In this document: positions 10,477 to 21,449 of the stretch, in pieces | Layout: each line of letters opens with the position of its first letter | Numbering within the stretch: the first letter of the stretch is position 1 | Source of the DNA: Nephrocerus scutellatus | Taxonomy: Eukaryota; Arthropoda; Insecta; Diptera; Pipunculidae | DNA length: 64,000 nt | Reading direction: 5' to 3' | NCBI GenBank assembly: GCA_947095585.1 | Contig: OX352762.1 | Span: 12,627,969-12,691,968, forward strand | Program-made: the position numbers and the translations under genes | The notes under the pieces: generated by a model | The model's database searches: none | What the model was told of the DNA's origin: nothing | The model's input: only the letters and a program-made list of their open reading frames with translations

Positions 10477-11084
10477 GTTAGGTGGAGGCCGGATGGTGGT
10501 CTCGATGTTTTTCATACGTTTTTTGTTTTCTTTCTGTCTTCAAATTATATTCTCTATTAATTCTGCTTGACTTGGCTTTCGTTTTTGCATCTGTTTTGTG
10601 TTTTGCATAACGAGTATTTTTAGTTTTCGTATTATCCGGCTACCAAAAGTACTGTCATGTGCTTAAGTGTTGCTTCATTATTTTTTTTTTTTTTTGGATT
10701 TCTCAGATTTTCAACAAATCGCACTCAACCAACTAACCCAACCCCATTATTCACACTGAATTGCACTTTAATTTGCTTTTCCGCTCTTAGTTTCAAGCAC
10801 AATTGCTGAATGCTTGCTTTATAAATTTTGAATAATTTTTTGAATAATTATTCATATACTAGAAATTTTTCCATTGAATTGAAGTTTTTTTTTTGTGGAT
10901 AATAAACGGAGAGAAATGCTGTCCTTGAGTTTTTTTTTTGAGTAAATTTAGTGAACTAGTATTGAAGGAAGAAGCGAGACTGGAGTACATTTGCATCCTG
11001 TATTACAATCGTCGTGGCTGAAGTCATCATTTGACTATACCAGTGTTGCATTTTCCCAGGATAATCAACCGTTGATCAGATTTT
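10477..11084. other. Intron start of gene X, AT-rich
   Basis: Long T runs (10680-10695, 10886-10895, 10930-10939) and AT-rich DNA. No transposon domain is visible before 11085. Confidence 0.5.
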
Positions 11085-11250
11085 AATCCTCAGAAAGACA
11101 GAGGATGGAAAAATCTCAGGAGTTCCAAAACTAACTACATCATTTGTTTATATACTTGACAGATGCCTATGATATATGAATTTGGCATTCCAAATAGACT
11201 AACATGACTATGAGGGTTGACAATAACCAATGTAAGGATGTTAGGGTCAT
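11085..11250 (+). mobile_element. Family B RTE-like fragment (RT palm)
   Basis: It matches 54310-54470 of the family B copy in the same orientation: the GTGGAAAAA-like start, the GCCTATGATA block (equivalent to DFNAAYDSI), and the segment before TNVISQVKISGS. It lies head to head with the minus-strand family B fragment that starts 70 bases on. Confidence 0.65.
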
Positions 11251-11319
11251 TATCAAGCTCTTTCGGCAAAAACCCAAAACCCAAAAACATATGGGCAAAA
11301 GAAGTTCTAGGAAATTTAT

Positions 11320-11876
11320 CATCATCATCATATTTGGCTCTACCATAGGGGTCCGGTGCTGGCTTCCCGCAAAAAATCTCTCCACCGGTCCCGATTTTAG
11401 GCCGATGTCATACAGTTTTGCATACGGGCGTATACCAGGACGTCCAGAGTTTAGTTATTCCATAAATCCTACTGCAAAGGACTTTCCGAGAAGGATCCTC
11501 TTCGATCATGCGAGCTAGGAGCGGAGCGCAGCGGAGCCTACCGAGCTTAATTCTCTGCACGATGTCGACATAACGCTTGTAAATCTTATCATTGTAGAGT
11601 CTCCGGAATCGATCTTCTTCAAATACGGGGCCAACAATTCTCCGTAAGTCTTTTCTCTCGAACGCGGCTAAGAGGTCAGAATGCTTTTTGCTAAGCACCC
11701 AAGTCTCGGATCCATATGTAAGTACTGGTGTGACCATTGTCTTATATACCAGCAGCTTAAATTTAATGGTTAAATTTGAAGAGTCTTACTGACTATAGTA
11801 GGATTTGTTGGCTTTAAGCAACTGTGCGCGTATTTCTGGTTCCATGCTGTTATCGGCTGCTACAGTTGACCCGAGA
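11320..11876 (-). mobile_element. Family B RTE-like C-terminal fragment with (GAT)n 3' end
   Basis: On the minus strand it encodes DNSMEPEIRAQLLKANKSYY, then TPVLTYGSETWVLSKKHSDL, FERKDLRRIVGPVFEEDRF and IKLGRLRCAPLLARM. This is the same C-terminus as the intact 184-codon stretch at 59433-59987. The 3' end at 11320-11330 is a GAT microsatellite, as in the copies at 26529 and 59412. The 5' break is at about 11876, where a family E copy abuts directly. Confidence 0.85.
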
Positions 11877-12600
11877 TAGAGAAGAATTTAATGCTTCCAA
11901 AACCCAATGCTGTGTTCTATCGTCTAAGTGTAACTTAAACCTCCAACCCTTATCCATGAATGGATCCTGCATCAGAGAAACTGAAAAATTCGCAATACTC
12001 GGTATGTGCGTTAAGTACAAGATTCTTTGGAATGACCACATATTCGCCATCGCTAAGAATGCTGCAAAATGTTTAGATTTCTCAAAACGGTGCAAGATGT
12101 ACTTTACCCCTTTAGACATGGCTACTATTTACAAGGCATTTATTCCCCCTAAACTTGAATATACCTGTTTTATCTGAGCAGGTGCTCTAAAGACCATTAG
12201 TGACGTAAATATCGCGAAAACAATCCAGTCGCTTGAATATAGTAGGAATGTTTCCTGCGTTCGTCACTGTTTTATCGCTTTTTTCATAAGTTGTGTTGGA
12301 AATAAATATCCAAATGGATCCCGCCCATCCTCCGACCCATCCGAAATACCCGTGCCTCAACTCGAGCTCACTGGTCTACCATTAGACCTATCTTCGGACG
12401 TACCAACCAGTTCGGAGATTAATTTGTTAGTCGCACAATAATTATATGGAATGAATTGCCCGACTCTGTGTTTCCGCATTTGTATGATTTACAGTCATTC
12501 AAGACATATGTACATAGACATCTTTTCTCTCTTTCTTAATTTCCGAACGTTCATGTTGTGTTAAAGACTATAAGGGTGCAAACCCCTTGAGCGTGTGCAC
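11877..12600 (+). mobile_element. Family E non-LTR C-terminal fragment
   Basis: Begins EEFNASKTQCCVLS (usual FNASKT block after motif C), then ILGMCVKYKILWNDHIF, SKRCKMYFTPLDMATIYKAF and LEYSRNVSCV in a second frame. It ends with LYDLQSFKTYVHRHLF and CNPLERVH-type sequence near 12590. The copy at 39085-39335 matches its last ~270 bases. Stops and one frameshift near 12178 show decay. Confidence 0.8.
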
Positions 12601-12639
12601 ATTATAAAGAGCAAGTAAATGTAAAAAAAAATTCGTTTT

Positions 12640-13366
12640 TCGGGTACATACCGACTTTTATATATACATCGAAACACGTCACACAGTCCTTTATTATTTG
12701 GTAATAATCACCAAAATATCTGCTTTTGAGGTCTATTTCAAAGTATACTTTTTTCCACTTTTTCCACGCTTCACACGCGCCACACGTGACTCGCGACACG
12801 CGTTAAACGCGGGATATCAAAATTCGCCACTGACATTGAGCCGATAACAAGTCCTTTAGGTCGTGCGAGAGGTGGTTGAAAAATACATTAAAAAACGAGA
12901 AAATGGCGTCATTTCAACCGATCACAAGCTCCACACGATACACGCGACACGCGATACTCGACCCGCGGAATATAAAAAATTCGATTTGGGACTTAGAATT
13001 TCAGCTCTCTACGTCGTGTGGAAGGTGGTTAAAACGGACCTCAAATAAGTCGAAAAAAACATTTTTTAACCCATCACATGCGCCACACGCGACACGCGTC
13101 ATGGAATATAACAAATGCTTTTTTGGACTCAGACACTCACCAAATTTCAGTTGTCTAGGTCGTGTGGAAGGTGGTTAAAAATGACCTCAAATAAGTCGGA
13201 AAAAGATGTTAACCCATTACACGCGCCACGCGTCATACGCGGAATATAACAAATGCTTTTTTGTGGTTAGACACTCGCAAAATTTCCGCCCTCTAGGTCG
13301 TGTGGAAGAGAGTTAAAAAGGACCTCAAAGAAGTCGAAAATACAGACAAAAAGTTAAATAAAAAAA
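12640..13366 (+). repeat. S1 mobile repeat unit, about four tandem repeats of 138-153 bases
   Basis: GGTCGTG(T/C)G.AGGTGGTT recurs at 12859, 13012, 13158 and 13296 (periods 153, 146, 138). Each unit contains a GC-rich block of CACGCG-type steps, AATATAACAAATGC, and a segment ending TTAAAAGGACCTCAAA. The non-repeat left end (12640-12860, with TATATACATCG and TTATTTGGTAATAATC) and right end (GTCGAAAATACAG then AAAGTTAAATAAAAA, 13335-13366) both recur, inverted, around the array at 50645-51215. That marks a defined mobile unit, not a simple satellite. Chance frames within it are not genes. Confidence 0.8.
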
Positions 13367-14889
13367 CTAACTAACTTGTAGAACTGCATTTCTTATTACA
13401 ATTTACAATTTTAAAAAATTAATTAGATACTAGGATAAATATTTTACAAAAATATTAACTACAATTTTTCAAAGTGAAATATAAATCTTCCTCGGCAGTG
13501 GAGTAAATTCATTTCTCCCATCAATGTTTAGTCCCTCCCGTACGTCTATAGGCGCTTGGTCTTTTTCTTTGTGTCTGTTTGTGTGGTAAAGTTTTAGCGG
13601 TTGAACCGGTTGAATTGATGAATCCATGGGAAACCTTTATTTGTTTCAAACTTTTTCTATTCATTTATATCCTTGAGTTAACACAAGTATATTGAACTGC
13701 TTCCATTCAACATCAATGTTGTTGTCAGTTGTCCATGAATGAAAAACTGGAATTAGGTTTTGCCTGAATGCCGACCGACCGAGTTAGCTGAGACCACCAT
13801 GGCCTGGTATTCAATTTTGCTCTGATTGTGCATAAAACATTCTGAGCACAACACTATTGGTGAGTTGAACACGACGAGTATTTATGGATTTAGCGTAGAG
13901 CGTACTTATCCTGAAGCAGTGACCGAAAATTTTACCGACCTTAATTTGAATACTTGACGATGATGGTTCACTAGATTTTTCAGTGTGATTTGATGGCGCA
14001 AATGCTGAAGAGTGTTAGGTGTAGGGTAAAAATGTGTTACTCTTAATAGTAGAAATTAATTTTTTAAATTTTTTAACTTCATAAATGATGCTAAGTTATT
14101 GTACTTAACATTAAGGGTATATTTTTATTGTTTTCATTTTTCTCTAACCCGTTATTAGCTCTTCAGTAAAATCTCACTCAATTCACGTTACTCTTCAATG
14201 ATAAAAATTTAGTTTTATATAACCGGCACCAAATCAGAATCAGAAAAAAATTTCGATTGAGGAAATTAATATCTTCTCTCTCTTAATCCTGTTTTGAATT
14301 CTCAAATCAGATACCTTTCTACATCCATTTTTCCTATGCACTTAACTAGGACATCGACTACGGTTTTCTCGCTTGGCTGGTTTGAACATTTCCTATTCAT
14401 TACTCTAGAAGTCTTTGATGCTGCCAAATGGAATACACGCCACGTCAGGAAATGTTTAAATTGAATGAAAACACAACACGAACATCATTTACAATTTGAG
14501 TGTAGTTCGCAATTCATTTAGGTTATGTGGTATCTGGTCTATAGTTTGGAATGTTTATTTATTTTCAATCGAAAGTAATCACATCGAAACGTCATGAACT
14601 TTAATGCTAATTGGGCTTCCATATCAGTGCAGTATGTATAGGAAAGCAGTTACTGCTTTAAGAATGGGAAGGAGATAGATTATGAGTGGTTTACCATGCA
14701 TTCGTTTAAATTTTTCTGGTTGTTGTCGAAAAGGCGGCTGTCAAAGGCTCCTGCATAACATGCGATTATTAAGACCGTTGCAAACTTCAACTAAGCTAAA
14801 CGATGCAACATGGCTTCTTTTATTTATAAAGAATACCATAGCCCATTTGGCAGACACTGCGATCTAAAAGATCTATTGTATCATAGGGT
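13367..14889. other. Spacer, nothing recognised
   Basis: AT-rich. I see no coding motif on either strand and no sequence repeated elsewhere in the window. Confidence 0.5.
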
Positions 14890-15338
14890 GTATCCACCTC
14901 CCTAGTGAAGGTTAGTATGTCCTTAGTGGCAGAAGTTCTCAACTACGCTGTAGAGCATGTTTCCTTATGAAAGATGCGTCTGCTTAACGAAAGTAATGCT
15001 GGGCATTCTCAGAGAATGTGTTCGTATGACTCTTCATCTTCCGAGCTGAACCTACATTCTGTCTCTGAGCCCACACCAATTTTTTTAAGGTGATACCGAA
15101 AGCCATAATCACCTGTTAAAAAACTCACCAGCTTCCTAATGATGTCTCTAGTAAAATTAAGGATTTCCTTGTAGGGAAAGGGCCTGATTATTTCTTTGGA
15201 TTGCCTAAGTCCCGGGATGCTGTGCTGTGGCGGCATCCCAGTTAACACCACAGAAGGGTTCAGGTCTTATGAACGCAGATTCCGAGCCAGCCATAGGTAG
15301 TTTGTCTGCAGATTCGTTGCCCGCTAATCCCGAGTTTT

Positions 15339-15366
15339 ACTCTGTTGTTGTTGTTGTTGTTGTAGC
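15339..15366 (-). repeat. (CAA)n tail and right target-site duplication of family G
   Basis: On the minus strand, GTTGCTACAACAACAACAACA ends family G. AACAACAGAGT (15339-15349) is repeated at the other end of G (16346-16356), giving an 11-base duplication that partly overlaps the tail repeat. Confidence 0.75.
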
Positions 15367-16345
15367 AACTCCAGGCCTGAAACGAGATCAAGAGGAAACC
15401 CTCCAAACATTAAACTGTCATTCGCAGTACAATTAAAGCTTTTTAATTTCGCAGTGTATTTAAATAACTTAAGGCTATTGGCAAGTAAGGCAGATTGAAA
15501 ATAAAAGTTCCTATACTAACTAGATTAACTAAAGGTGGTGCATAGTTATCGAGTTATGTTGGCAGGCCAAGAAAAGAGGCCGCGCAAAGAGGGTTGGTCC
15601 ACAGATCTGCAAAGTCCAAATCCGTTGGGTGAAGGGGGCAGAGGAATAGGTGGTTGGTAGGATGGATGCTTTGGTTACGGGGCAGAGATCATTGGTGCCA
15701 GGGATAATGCGAGCTTTATAGCTCTGAAGTATATGGCACCAACCCGACCGAAGTTATGCCAGGGTTGTCCGGGTTTCCCTTGGCAGCGACTTTTCGCTGT
15801 TATTTATAGGGGGGGTGTGTGTATCAAGGACCCTGTTTAGGTTTCTTAAGGAGACTGCTGCAGAGACTGTATCATAGTCTCTGTACGTACTGATGTCTTG
15901 ACGTATGCAGCGTGGAGGCATCTCACTGACAGTGATGTCGTGAACTGGGTATGCGGGATTGTAGCGGGCCAACAGGAACTTTGAGCTTGCTTTGACAGAA
16001 GTTCATTGTGTTGCCTGACGGGGAGTATCGACGTTTCATCATGAAGATGATCGGAGTTGGTTATTAAGTGGCACCCAGTTGAGATGCGAAGTGCTGTATT
16101 TTGTCTCGACTGCATATTTTCCATTGAGTGTCACTTAAAAATGGCGTACAGATGGGGGCGGCGTACTTAATAATTGAGCGGCCAATAGCTTTATACGTCG
16201 TCACAAGAACTTCTTTGTCCTTACCCCATGCGTTCCGCCTGGGGCTCTTAGAACCAAATTACTACTGCTCACCTTACTGCAAATATTTTTTGAGTGCCTA
16301 CAGAAGGTAAGGAGGTTGTCGAATACGACTCCTAAAATGTTGGTC
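15350..16345 (-). mobile_element. Family G non-LTR element, 5' truncated, nested in family A
   Basis: Minus-strand blocks in order: TNILGVVFDNLLTFCRHSKNI (just after 16345), TTYKAIGRSIIKYAAPI (about 16190), NMQSRQNTALRISTGCHLI, HDETSILPVRQHNELLSKQ, KSLPRETRTTLA and DLCPV, then a non-coding end and a (CAA)n tail. This is the C-terminal part of a jockey-like RT protein with a final knuckle. It splits the RNase H domain of family A between DSQAALKALS and GLAGNESADKL. Confidence 0.82.
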
Positions 16346-16356
16346 ACTCTGTTGTT

Positions 16357-17110
16357 ATGACGATCGTATCAGTTTTTAACTGATAACGAGGCCATTAAGT
16401 TGGTCGACAGCGCTTTAAGTGCTGCCTGGCTATCTAAAAAGATATATAATTTAGTGCCCAGCCTTCATTCCTTTACTAAGGTTAATTCTGGCGCAGGCCA
16501 CAATAGCATGAAATTCCGCCTGGAAAACCGTGGGAATTTTTTCCATTGGTATCGAGACTTTGGTGTTGGGTCCAAAGACACCAGACTCCAGTTTCCATCT
16601 TCGATCCATCTGTGAACCTGACCAGACCTCCAGCGTCCAGTGCCGTAACACCATTGCACCAGTTTGCCTGGTACAATATTTCTACCTCAAATAACCTGCC
16701 GAAACAGTACTCCCTGACCATTATGTCAGAGCATGTCTCTTTCTTGAGTCAAGAACTTTCAAGTGTCCCACATAGTCACCTGGAATATACCCGTATTCTA
16801 GTTGCAGCTTAATAGCGCATCTAGCAGACTCTTCCTGATGAAGATATGCAAGGGTGAAAGCCCTACAACAGTTTCTAATGCATTCGGAGGGCAGGTGCGC
16901 ATAGCACCCCTTATACCTAGACAGCAATTCTTTGTAGCTTCTGAAGCTTAGTTGCCATTGTCTGTTTAAGAACTTTCGGCTACCAAACGATGGTCGCGTA
17001 CGGGTAATAGGTGTATACATCTATTATATCATTTTAGTATTTAGACCCCAAGTTCTGCCGTTGAGGTTTCTAATGGCCTACAAGGCTCTAGTGGCGCATT
17101 AGATGGCGGA
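16357..17110 (-). pseudogene. Family A RT thumb and RNase H (minus copy)
   Basis: RT thumb: GSRKFLNRQWQLSFRSYKELL, then HQEESARCAIKLQLEYGYI. RNase H: VRFTDGSKMETGV (first Asp), FGPNTKVSIP, VFQAEFHAIVACA (Glu) and LDSQAALKALSTNLMASLS (second Asp). The blocks lie in three frames, so the gene is frameshifted. The last Asp (GNESADK) lies beyond the family G insertion. Confidence 0.78.
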
Positions 17111-17114
17111 CTTG

Positions 17115-18100
17115 ATATGAGAATTTCAGTTCGGGCGTTTATCAAGAAGGATGATGCCGTGATATTTAACCTCACTGCAATAATCTAACGTGGTGCCTTT
17201 GATGATAATAGAATCCAAATCGACCAGTCTTATTTTCGTGAGAGGCATTAGAACTCTTTTGCAAGGACTGATGGATAGTCCTTCTCTGCTGCTCCATTCT
17301 AAAACGTGTTGTAAAGCACCTTGCATGACACTAGTGATAGTCGTGCAGTTCTTGCTACTAATAAATATCGTCAAATCATCTGCATAACCAATGGCTAGGT
17401 ATCTTGTTCTGTGAAGATCTCGTCTAGAAGATTGTCAATGGCTAGCGACCATAGAAGAGGAAAATCACTCCTCCGTTGGGACATCCCTTAACTCCAATCA
17501 CAGATACAGAGATTCCTCCCGAGGAGGAAATAATATCGCGACTTTCAAACATGGCCCTTATCCAATGACTCGTCAAGTCTTCGATATTTCTGCCCTTGCA
17601 ATAGAGTCGTAACCAGTGTTACGAAAGCGTCTTCAATGTCGAGGAAGGAACACACGGCCACTTCCTTGGAACGAAAAGTTTCTTCTCTCTTCTTTACAAG
17701 ATAGTGAAGGGCACCTTCTGTGCTGTTGCCTTTCCTGCACTTAAACTGACTTGAGTGCAGAGGGGTAGACAATTCTAACCGGCCTCTAATATGAACATCA
17801 ATAAGTTTCTCCATGGTTTTGAGGACAAATGATGTTAGACTTATATATCTGTATGATTTAGGCAGCTCACTAGGCCTATTACCTAGTTTGGGGATAAGTA
17901 TCACATTTACCTATCTCCAGATAGTAGGAATTTACCCCAAGTTGTAGTTATCTCTAAATAAAGTAATCATACTGGTTAGGATTAGATTGATTGCCTTCTG
18001 TAGAACGCTGGAAAAATCCAATACCGCCGGGAGCTTTGAATGGTTTAAAAGACGTAATATTTAACGTTATCTGGACTGAAGATTTTACCGGATAAACTAT
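17115..18100 (-). pseudogene. Family A reverse transcriptase (minus copy)
   Basis: ILIPKLGNRPSELPKSYRYI then SLTSFVLKTMEKLIDVHIRG, SQFKCRKGNSTEGALHYLV and AVCSFLDIEDAFVTL (FLDIEGAFD-type motif A) are read at 17904-17600. After a frame change, GALQHVLEWSSREGLSISP and LDYCSEVKYHGIIL lie at 17330-17140. Motif C is broken near 17380-17400. Stops between the blocks exclude function. Confidence 0.78.
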
Positions 18101-18530
18101 TTATCCTACTAGTAATACAGACCCTTTGGTCAGATGCGTTCGGGTACGTGTATGGTGCACGAGTAGACGAACTTGGTATGGTTCGGATTGTATCCTCACG
18201 GTCTGACGTGTAGGTGCCATCGCCTTCCTTTTTTTAATAAACCTACACAGTTTGTCTGATCCTTAACTAATGCTTTATGGATTCGTGCTGCTACTGGCAT
18301 TTCGACAATGTTTTCTCCATGTGGCACGTTTGGATCGTCTTAATTCAGAGTTGTACTCTGTAAGGGCGAACCTATATTCGTCCCAACTCTTCGTGCATTG
18401 AGCATAGTTGAAGAGTCTTTTAACTGTCTTCCTAAGCTTAGTCAGCTGGTCGTTCTGCCAGTGAACCTTTGTATACACAAGCTAGGGACACAGCTGTCAT
18501 GATAGGAAGGGAGCAATATATCTTAATTTA

Positions 18531-18779
18531 ACTCAGTTTAGTTTGCTAGTTCTCTGCGTTTCACAATTCAGCTAATAAATAACTTCGGTTCAAACAAATC
18601 AAAGTATTAAAATTACTCGGAAATACACAAAAAAACACAAAGGTACCCAAAAAACTGTTTTCTCTACGTTTCAGGCAATTTGGACCCTAAAAAACAAAAA
18701 AAAATGTCAATCGGGATGAATATATGTGGGATGTTCTCGAAACAAATCCAGAATGGAATGCCTGATATCAAAAATTATT
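18531..18779. other. Spacer, nothing recognised
   Basis: Short AT-rich stretch between family A and family F with no visible motif. Confidence 0.4.
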
Positions 18780-19690
18780 TCGCTTAATGGTTTTAAGAAG
18801 AATCCTCTTTATATTGTCCGCCATCAGCTTTGAAACTATATTGTTAAAAGCGATATCTTCTTATCTGAAAAACCGTCTTGATAGTGTTCGCTTCAGGTGC
18901 GTCCTATCGTCCACATCCACAAGGCAACCATCTAGGCCCCCTTCTTTTCATCTTAACTATAAATGATCTTGACAGGGTCATCAAACATTCCGCCCTCTCA
19001 CTTTACGCTGGCGATACAAAATCGTTTAAACCCATTTCTTCCCCACAAGGCTGATATCTCTTTCAGCAATACCTAGACAGTTTTTCGACCGTGCCTCAAA
19101 AGTTGCTTAGATATTAATATATCCAAATGCCAATCAATTAACCTATCACGTAAGTGCATCAAGCCCCCTCCCAGACATTACCATCTCCATGGTCAACCCA
19201 TATCCAGCGTGCAATCTTTTCGTGACTTCTTCATGTTGTGCGACTCGAAACTAAACTTCCGTTCTCATATTGATGAAATAATTCTTAAAGCCAACTCATC
19301 ACTTGGCTTTGTCAAACTTTTTCCATACCTCTACATCACTTTTGTCCGTCCCCTCCTCGAGTATGCTAGTCAGGCGTGATCCCCCTATCATCAAGTTTAT
19401 GTGTCCAGAATCAAGAGCATCCAACGTCGTTTTCTCCGATTTGCTCTTCGATGCCTACCTTGGGACGATCATCTTATACTGCCTCCCTACCAAGACCACC
19501 TTAACCTTATAAACTTGAAAACCCTCGAGACCAGCAGAGACATAGCTGACATTCTTTTCATATATCGCCTCCTGTTAGGCTCCGACGATTGCGCGTCTCT
19601 ATACAACTCGATTTTGAAAAGATGTCAGTTTCCGTTTTTATTCAAAGAGTCGCACACAAACTCGTTTTTCTATTGAGTGTGTTGTGGGTG
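18780..19690 (+). mobile_element. Family F jockey-like non-LTR fragment
   Basis: Plus-strand blocks: SSYLKNRLDSVRFR (18850-18900), GPLLFILTINDLDRVIKHS (18935-18990), LYAGDTKSFKPI (motif C with FADD read as YAGD), SFRDFFMLCDSKLNFRSHID and ITFVRPLLEYASQA. SRIKSIQRRFLRFALRCLPW, YQDHLNLINLKTLETSRDIA and ILFIYRLLLGS follow. Frame changes and stops make it a pseudogene. It covers RT from motif A/B to the C-terminus; EN is absent. Confidence 0.78.
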
Positions 19691-20637
19691 TTGGAAAACA
19701 CTAAAAAGTTCACTACTCCATAACTTGTGGTTGTGGAATGAAAGGATAATAAAATCATCGGAAATAAATCATGAGAATTTCTACTAAACAAACTACTTGT
19801 AGTTTACCTAGATGCAGATATTATTGATATTAGATACGCATGAGAATTGCACTTAAGTGCATTGCAGAGGAGACGTGTGCAAAATCCTACACTTATTCCA
19901 CGAGAGAATTGATTGCTTTGGATTGCGGATTAGAGTTGAAAAATCCATTATTCTATTTGGATAAATTTAATCCTTTTGTGAAATGTTCTCATCCAGCTGA
20001 TGTTGAAAACAAATGTATCAACAACAAAAAAAATAATGATAATTCTAAATAATCCATAATGTGGATATGAGAATGTATTGAGTGAGGTGTACTCATATCA
20101 TATCATAACAAATGAAATTTTTTTTATTCATTCTTGACATGAATTTTCAATATCACGTTTATCCTGATAAATTTTCACAAGTAATTCCGGTAAATATAGT
20201 TACTAATACCGTGCAATTAGAATGTGCCAATGAAACAAAGCTTAGAGCAGCATGCAAATTTGATCGCTCTAATCCATCTGCATACTTCGAGAGACCGACA
20301 GACCTCATATCAATTTCTGTTAGTAACACATTTGTATCAATAATTGATGCTCGGGGTGGTTTCTGTTTGATGTTTGTTGTTTGATTTCAATTTTATTTTG
20401 TCCAGAGACGATGGAATTTAATTAATCCCATGGTATTGTACACAAAAATTCTATTGGGCACTCAGGTCACATTTAACGCTTTAATAAAAATGCTGAGATT
20501 TAATTGGCATCGCTACAAACAAAATAAAGGGGTTTTCAATAGGGACATAACAATTTTGTATTTAAATATAAAAGCACCCCAATATTTTTTATGATCTATC
20601 AAACTGACGTTTTGCAGCCAAGGTTTACATTTTTATC
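19691..20637. other. Spacer, no supported gene
   Basis: Two short open frames occur (19840-20052, 20112-20384), but they lack recognisable motifs and their composition is AT-biased, as expected by chance. Confidence 0.45.
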
Positions 20638-21130
20638 ATGGTGAAGTTCATGGACGAGCAACGTTTTAAAAATTACTTACTCGGTGGTGGCAACTTTAAG
20701 AGCGTTTATTACAATTATCTGTCTTAATAATTGTCCCACCAGACAGGCTGTGCGTGCTATAGTGGATATATTCGTGTCAACATATTCACTATTGAATGTT
20801 CCTTGTCCAGTGAGACAATTCACCGATCGAAGTACCGCTTCAGTTTAGATCAATTCAAAATGAGCCAAATCAGTCGATTCCAAGCCGTTCACAAGAATTG
20901 GGAATCTCTGAGTCCACATTTTGGCGAATTTTGCATAAAGATCATATACTTCACCCTTACAAGATCAAATTAACTGAAGAACTAAAGCCTGTTGATCATT
21001 TGAAGCACCGAAACTTATGCAATGTTATGTTCTTATTAAAAACCACTTTATTAGGTCTGAATGCCAGACGCCTGGTTGTTGCTTATAAATTTAAAGTTTG
21101 TTATGGTGGGCATTAGGTGATGGAAAGATT
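20638..21130 (+). pseudogene. Mariner-type transposase relic
   Basis: MVKFMDEQRFKNYLLGGGN at 20638 resembles the start of a Tc1/mariner transposase. After stops, RRPVETIHRSKYRFSLD-like sequence leads into the second helix-turn-helix: GISESTFWRILHKDHILHPY, KIKLTEELKPVDHLKHRNL. WRILHKD(L)xLHPYKIxLTxELKP is typical of insect mariner-like transposases. The catalytic DDE/D part is missing or unrecognisable. I could not pick out terminal inverted repeats by eye. Confidence 0.7.
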
Positions 21131-21362
21131 TGTCAAGAATATGTATCTAAATTTGAAGGGCCATTTTGGTCCATAAGAAATCTTCTCAAACTATTAGTAA
21201 GACTCCCGAAAACAGCTATCAATTGATCTGGTTTAGTCGGAGATGTGTTCAAGTCAACTAATATCAAGAACGTACCGACCAAAGCTGTCATAGGCAACAC
21301 TAAGTTTTCAGGTCATAAGATATGCTTGCAAGTATGTCACAGTCGTAAAGAATGCCATAGCG

Positions 21363-21436
21363 TAGGTCCCTTCCATTTGTGTGCAAAAATATAACACGCA
21401 CAACACGACTGGTCACGTGAAGCTACAACGGTCTGT
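21363..21436 (+). mobile_element. SINE 3' fragment
   Basis: Matches the 3' part of the tRNA-derived SINE at 41514-41600: GGTCCC.TCCATTTG.GTGC then AAAAATAT, a variable stretch and AACGGTCTGT. No tRNA part is present. It directly precedes a family E copy. Confidence 0.6.
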
Positions 21437-21449
21437 TACTTTTTATTTA

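Larger units (their letters stand above)
14890..18530 (-). mobile_element. Family A retrotransposon, minus-strand copy, interrupted by family G
   Basis: From 18530 downwards: linker (18480-18240, WQNDQLTKLRKTVKRLFNYA), RT (18100-17115), RT thumb (17020-16721), RNase H (16700-16357), then the insertion 15350-16345, then the end of RNase H (GLAGNESADKLPMAGSES at 15340-15270) and the knuckle region (15250-14890, GDYGFRYHLKKIGV, ETECRFSSEDEESYEHIL). This subfamily differs clearly from copies 1 and 45111. It is broken in several places and lacks the CCTAACC 3' end. Confidence 0.82.

Noticed and set aside
12863..13178. 100-codon frames in the S1 array
   Set aside because: They cross tandem repeat units and change with the unit; no domain, no start context.
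12640..13366. CRISPR array
   Set aside because: Units of 138-153 bases without a short constant repeat plus unique spacers, in a eukaryotic context.
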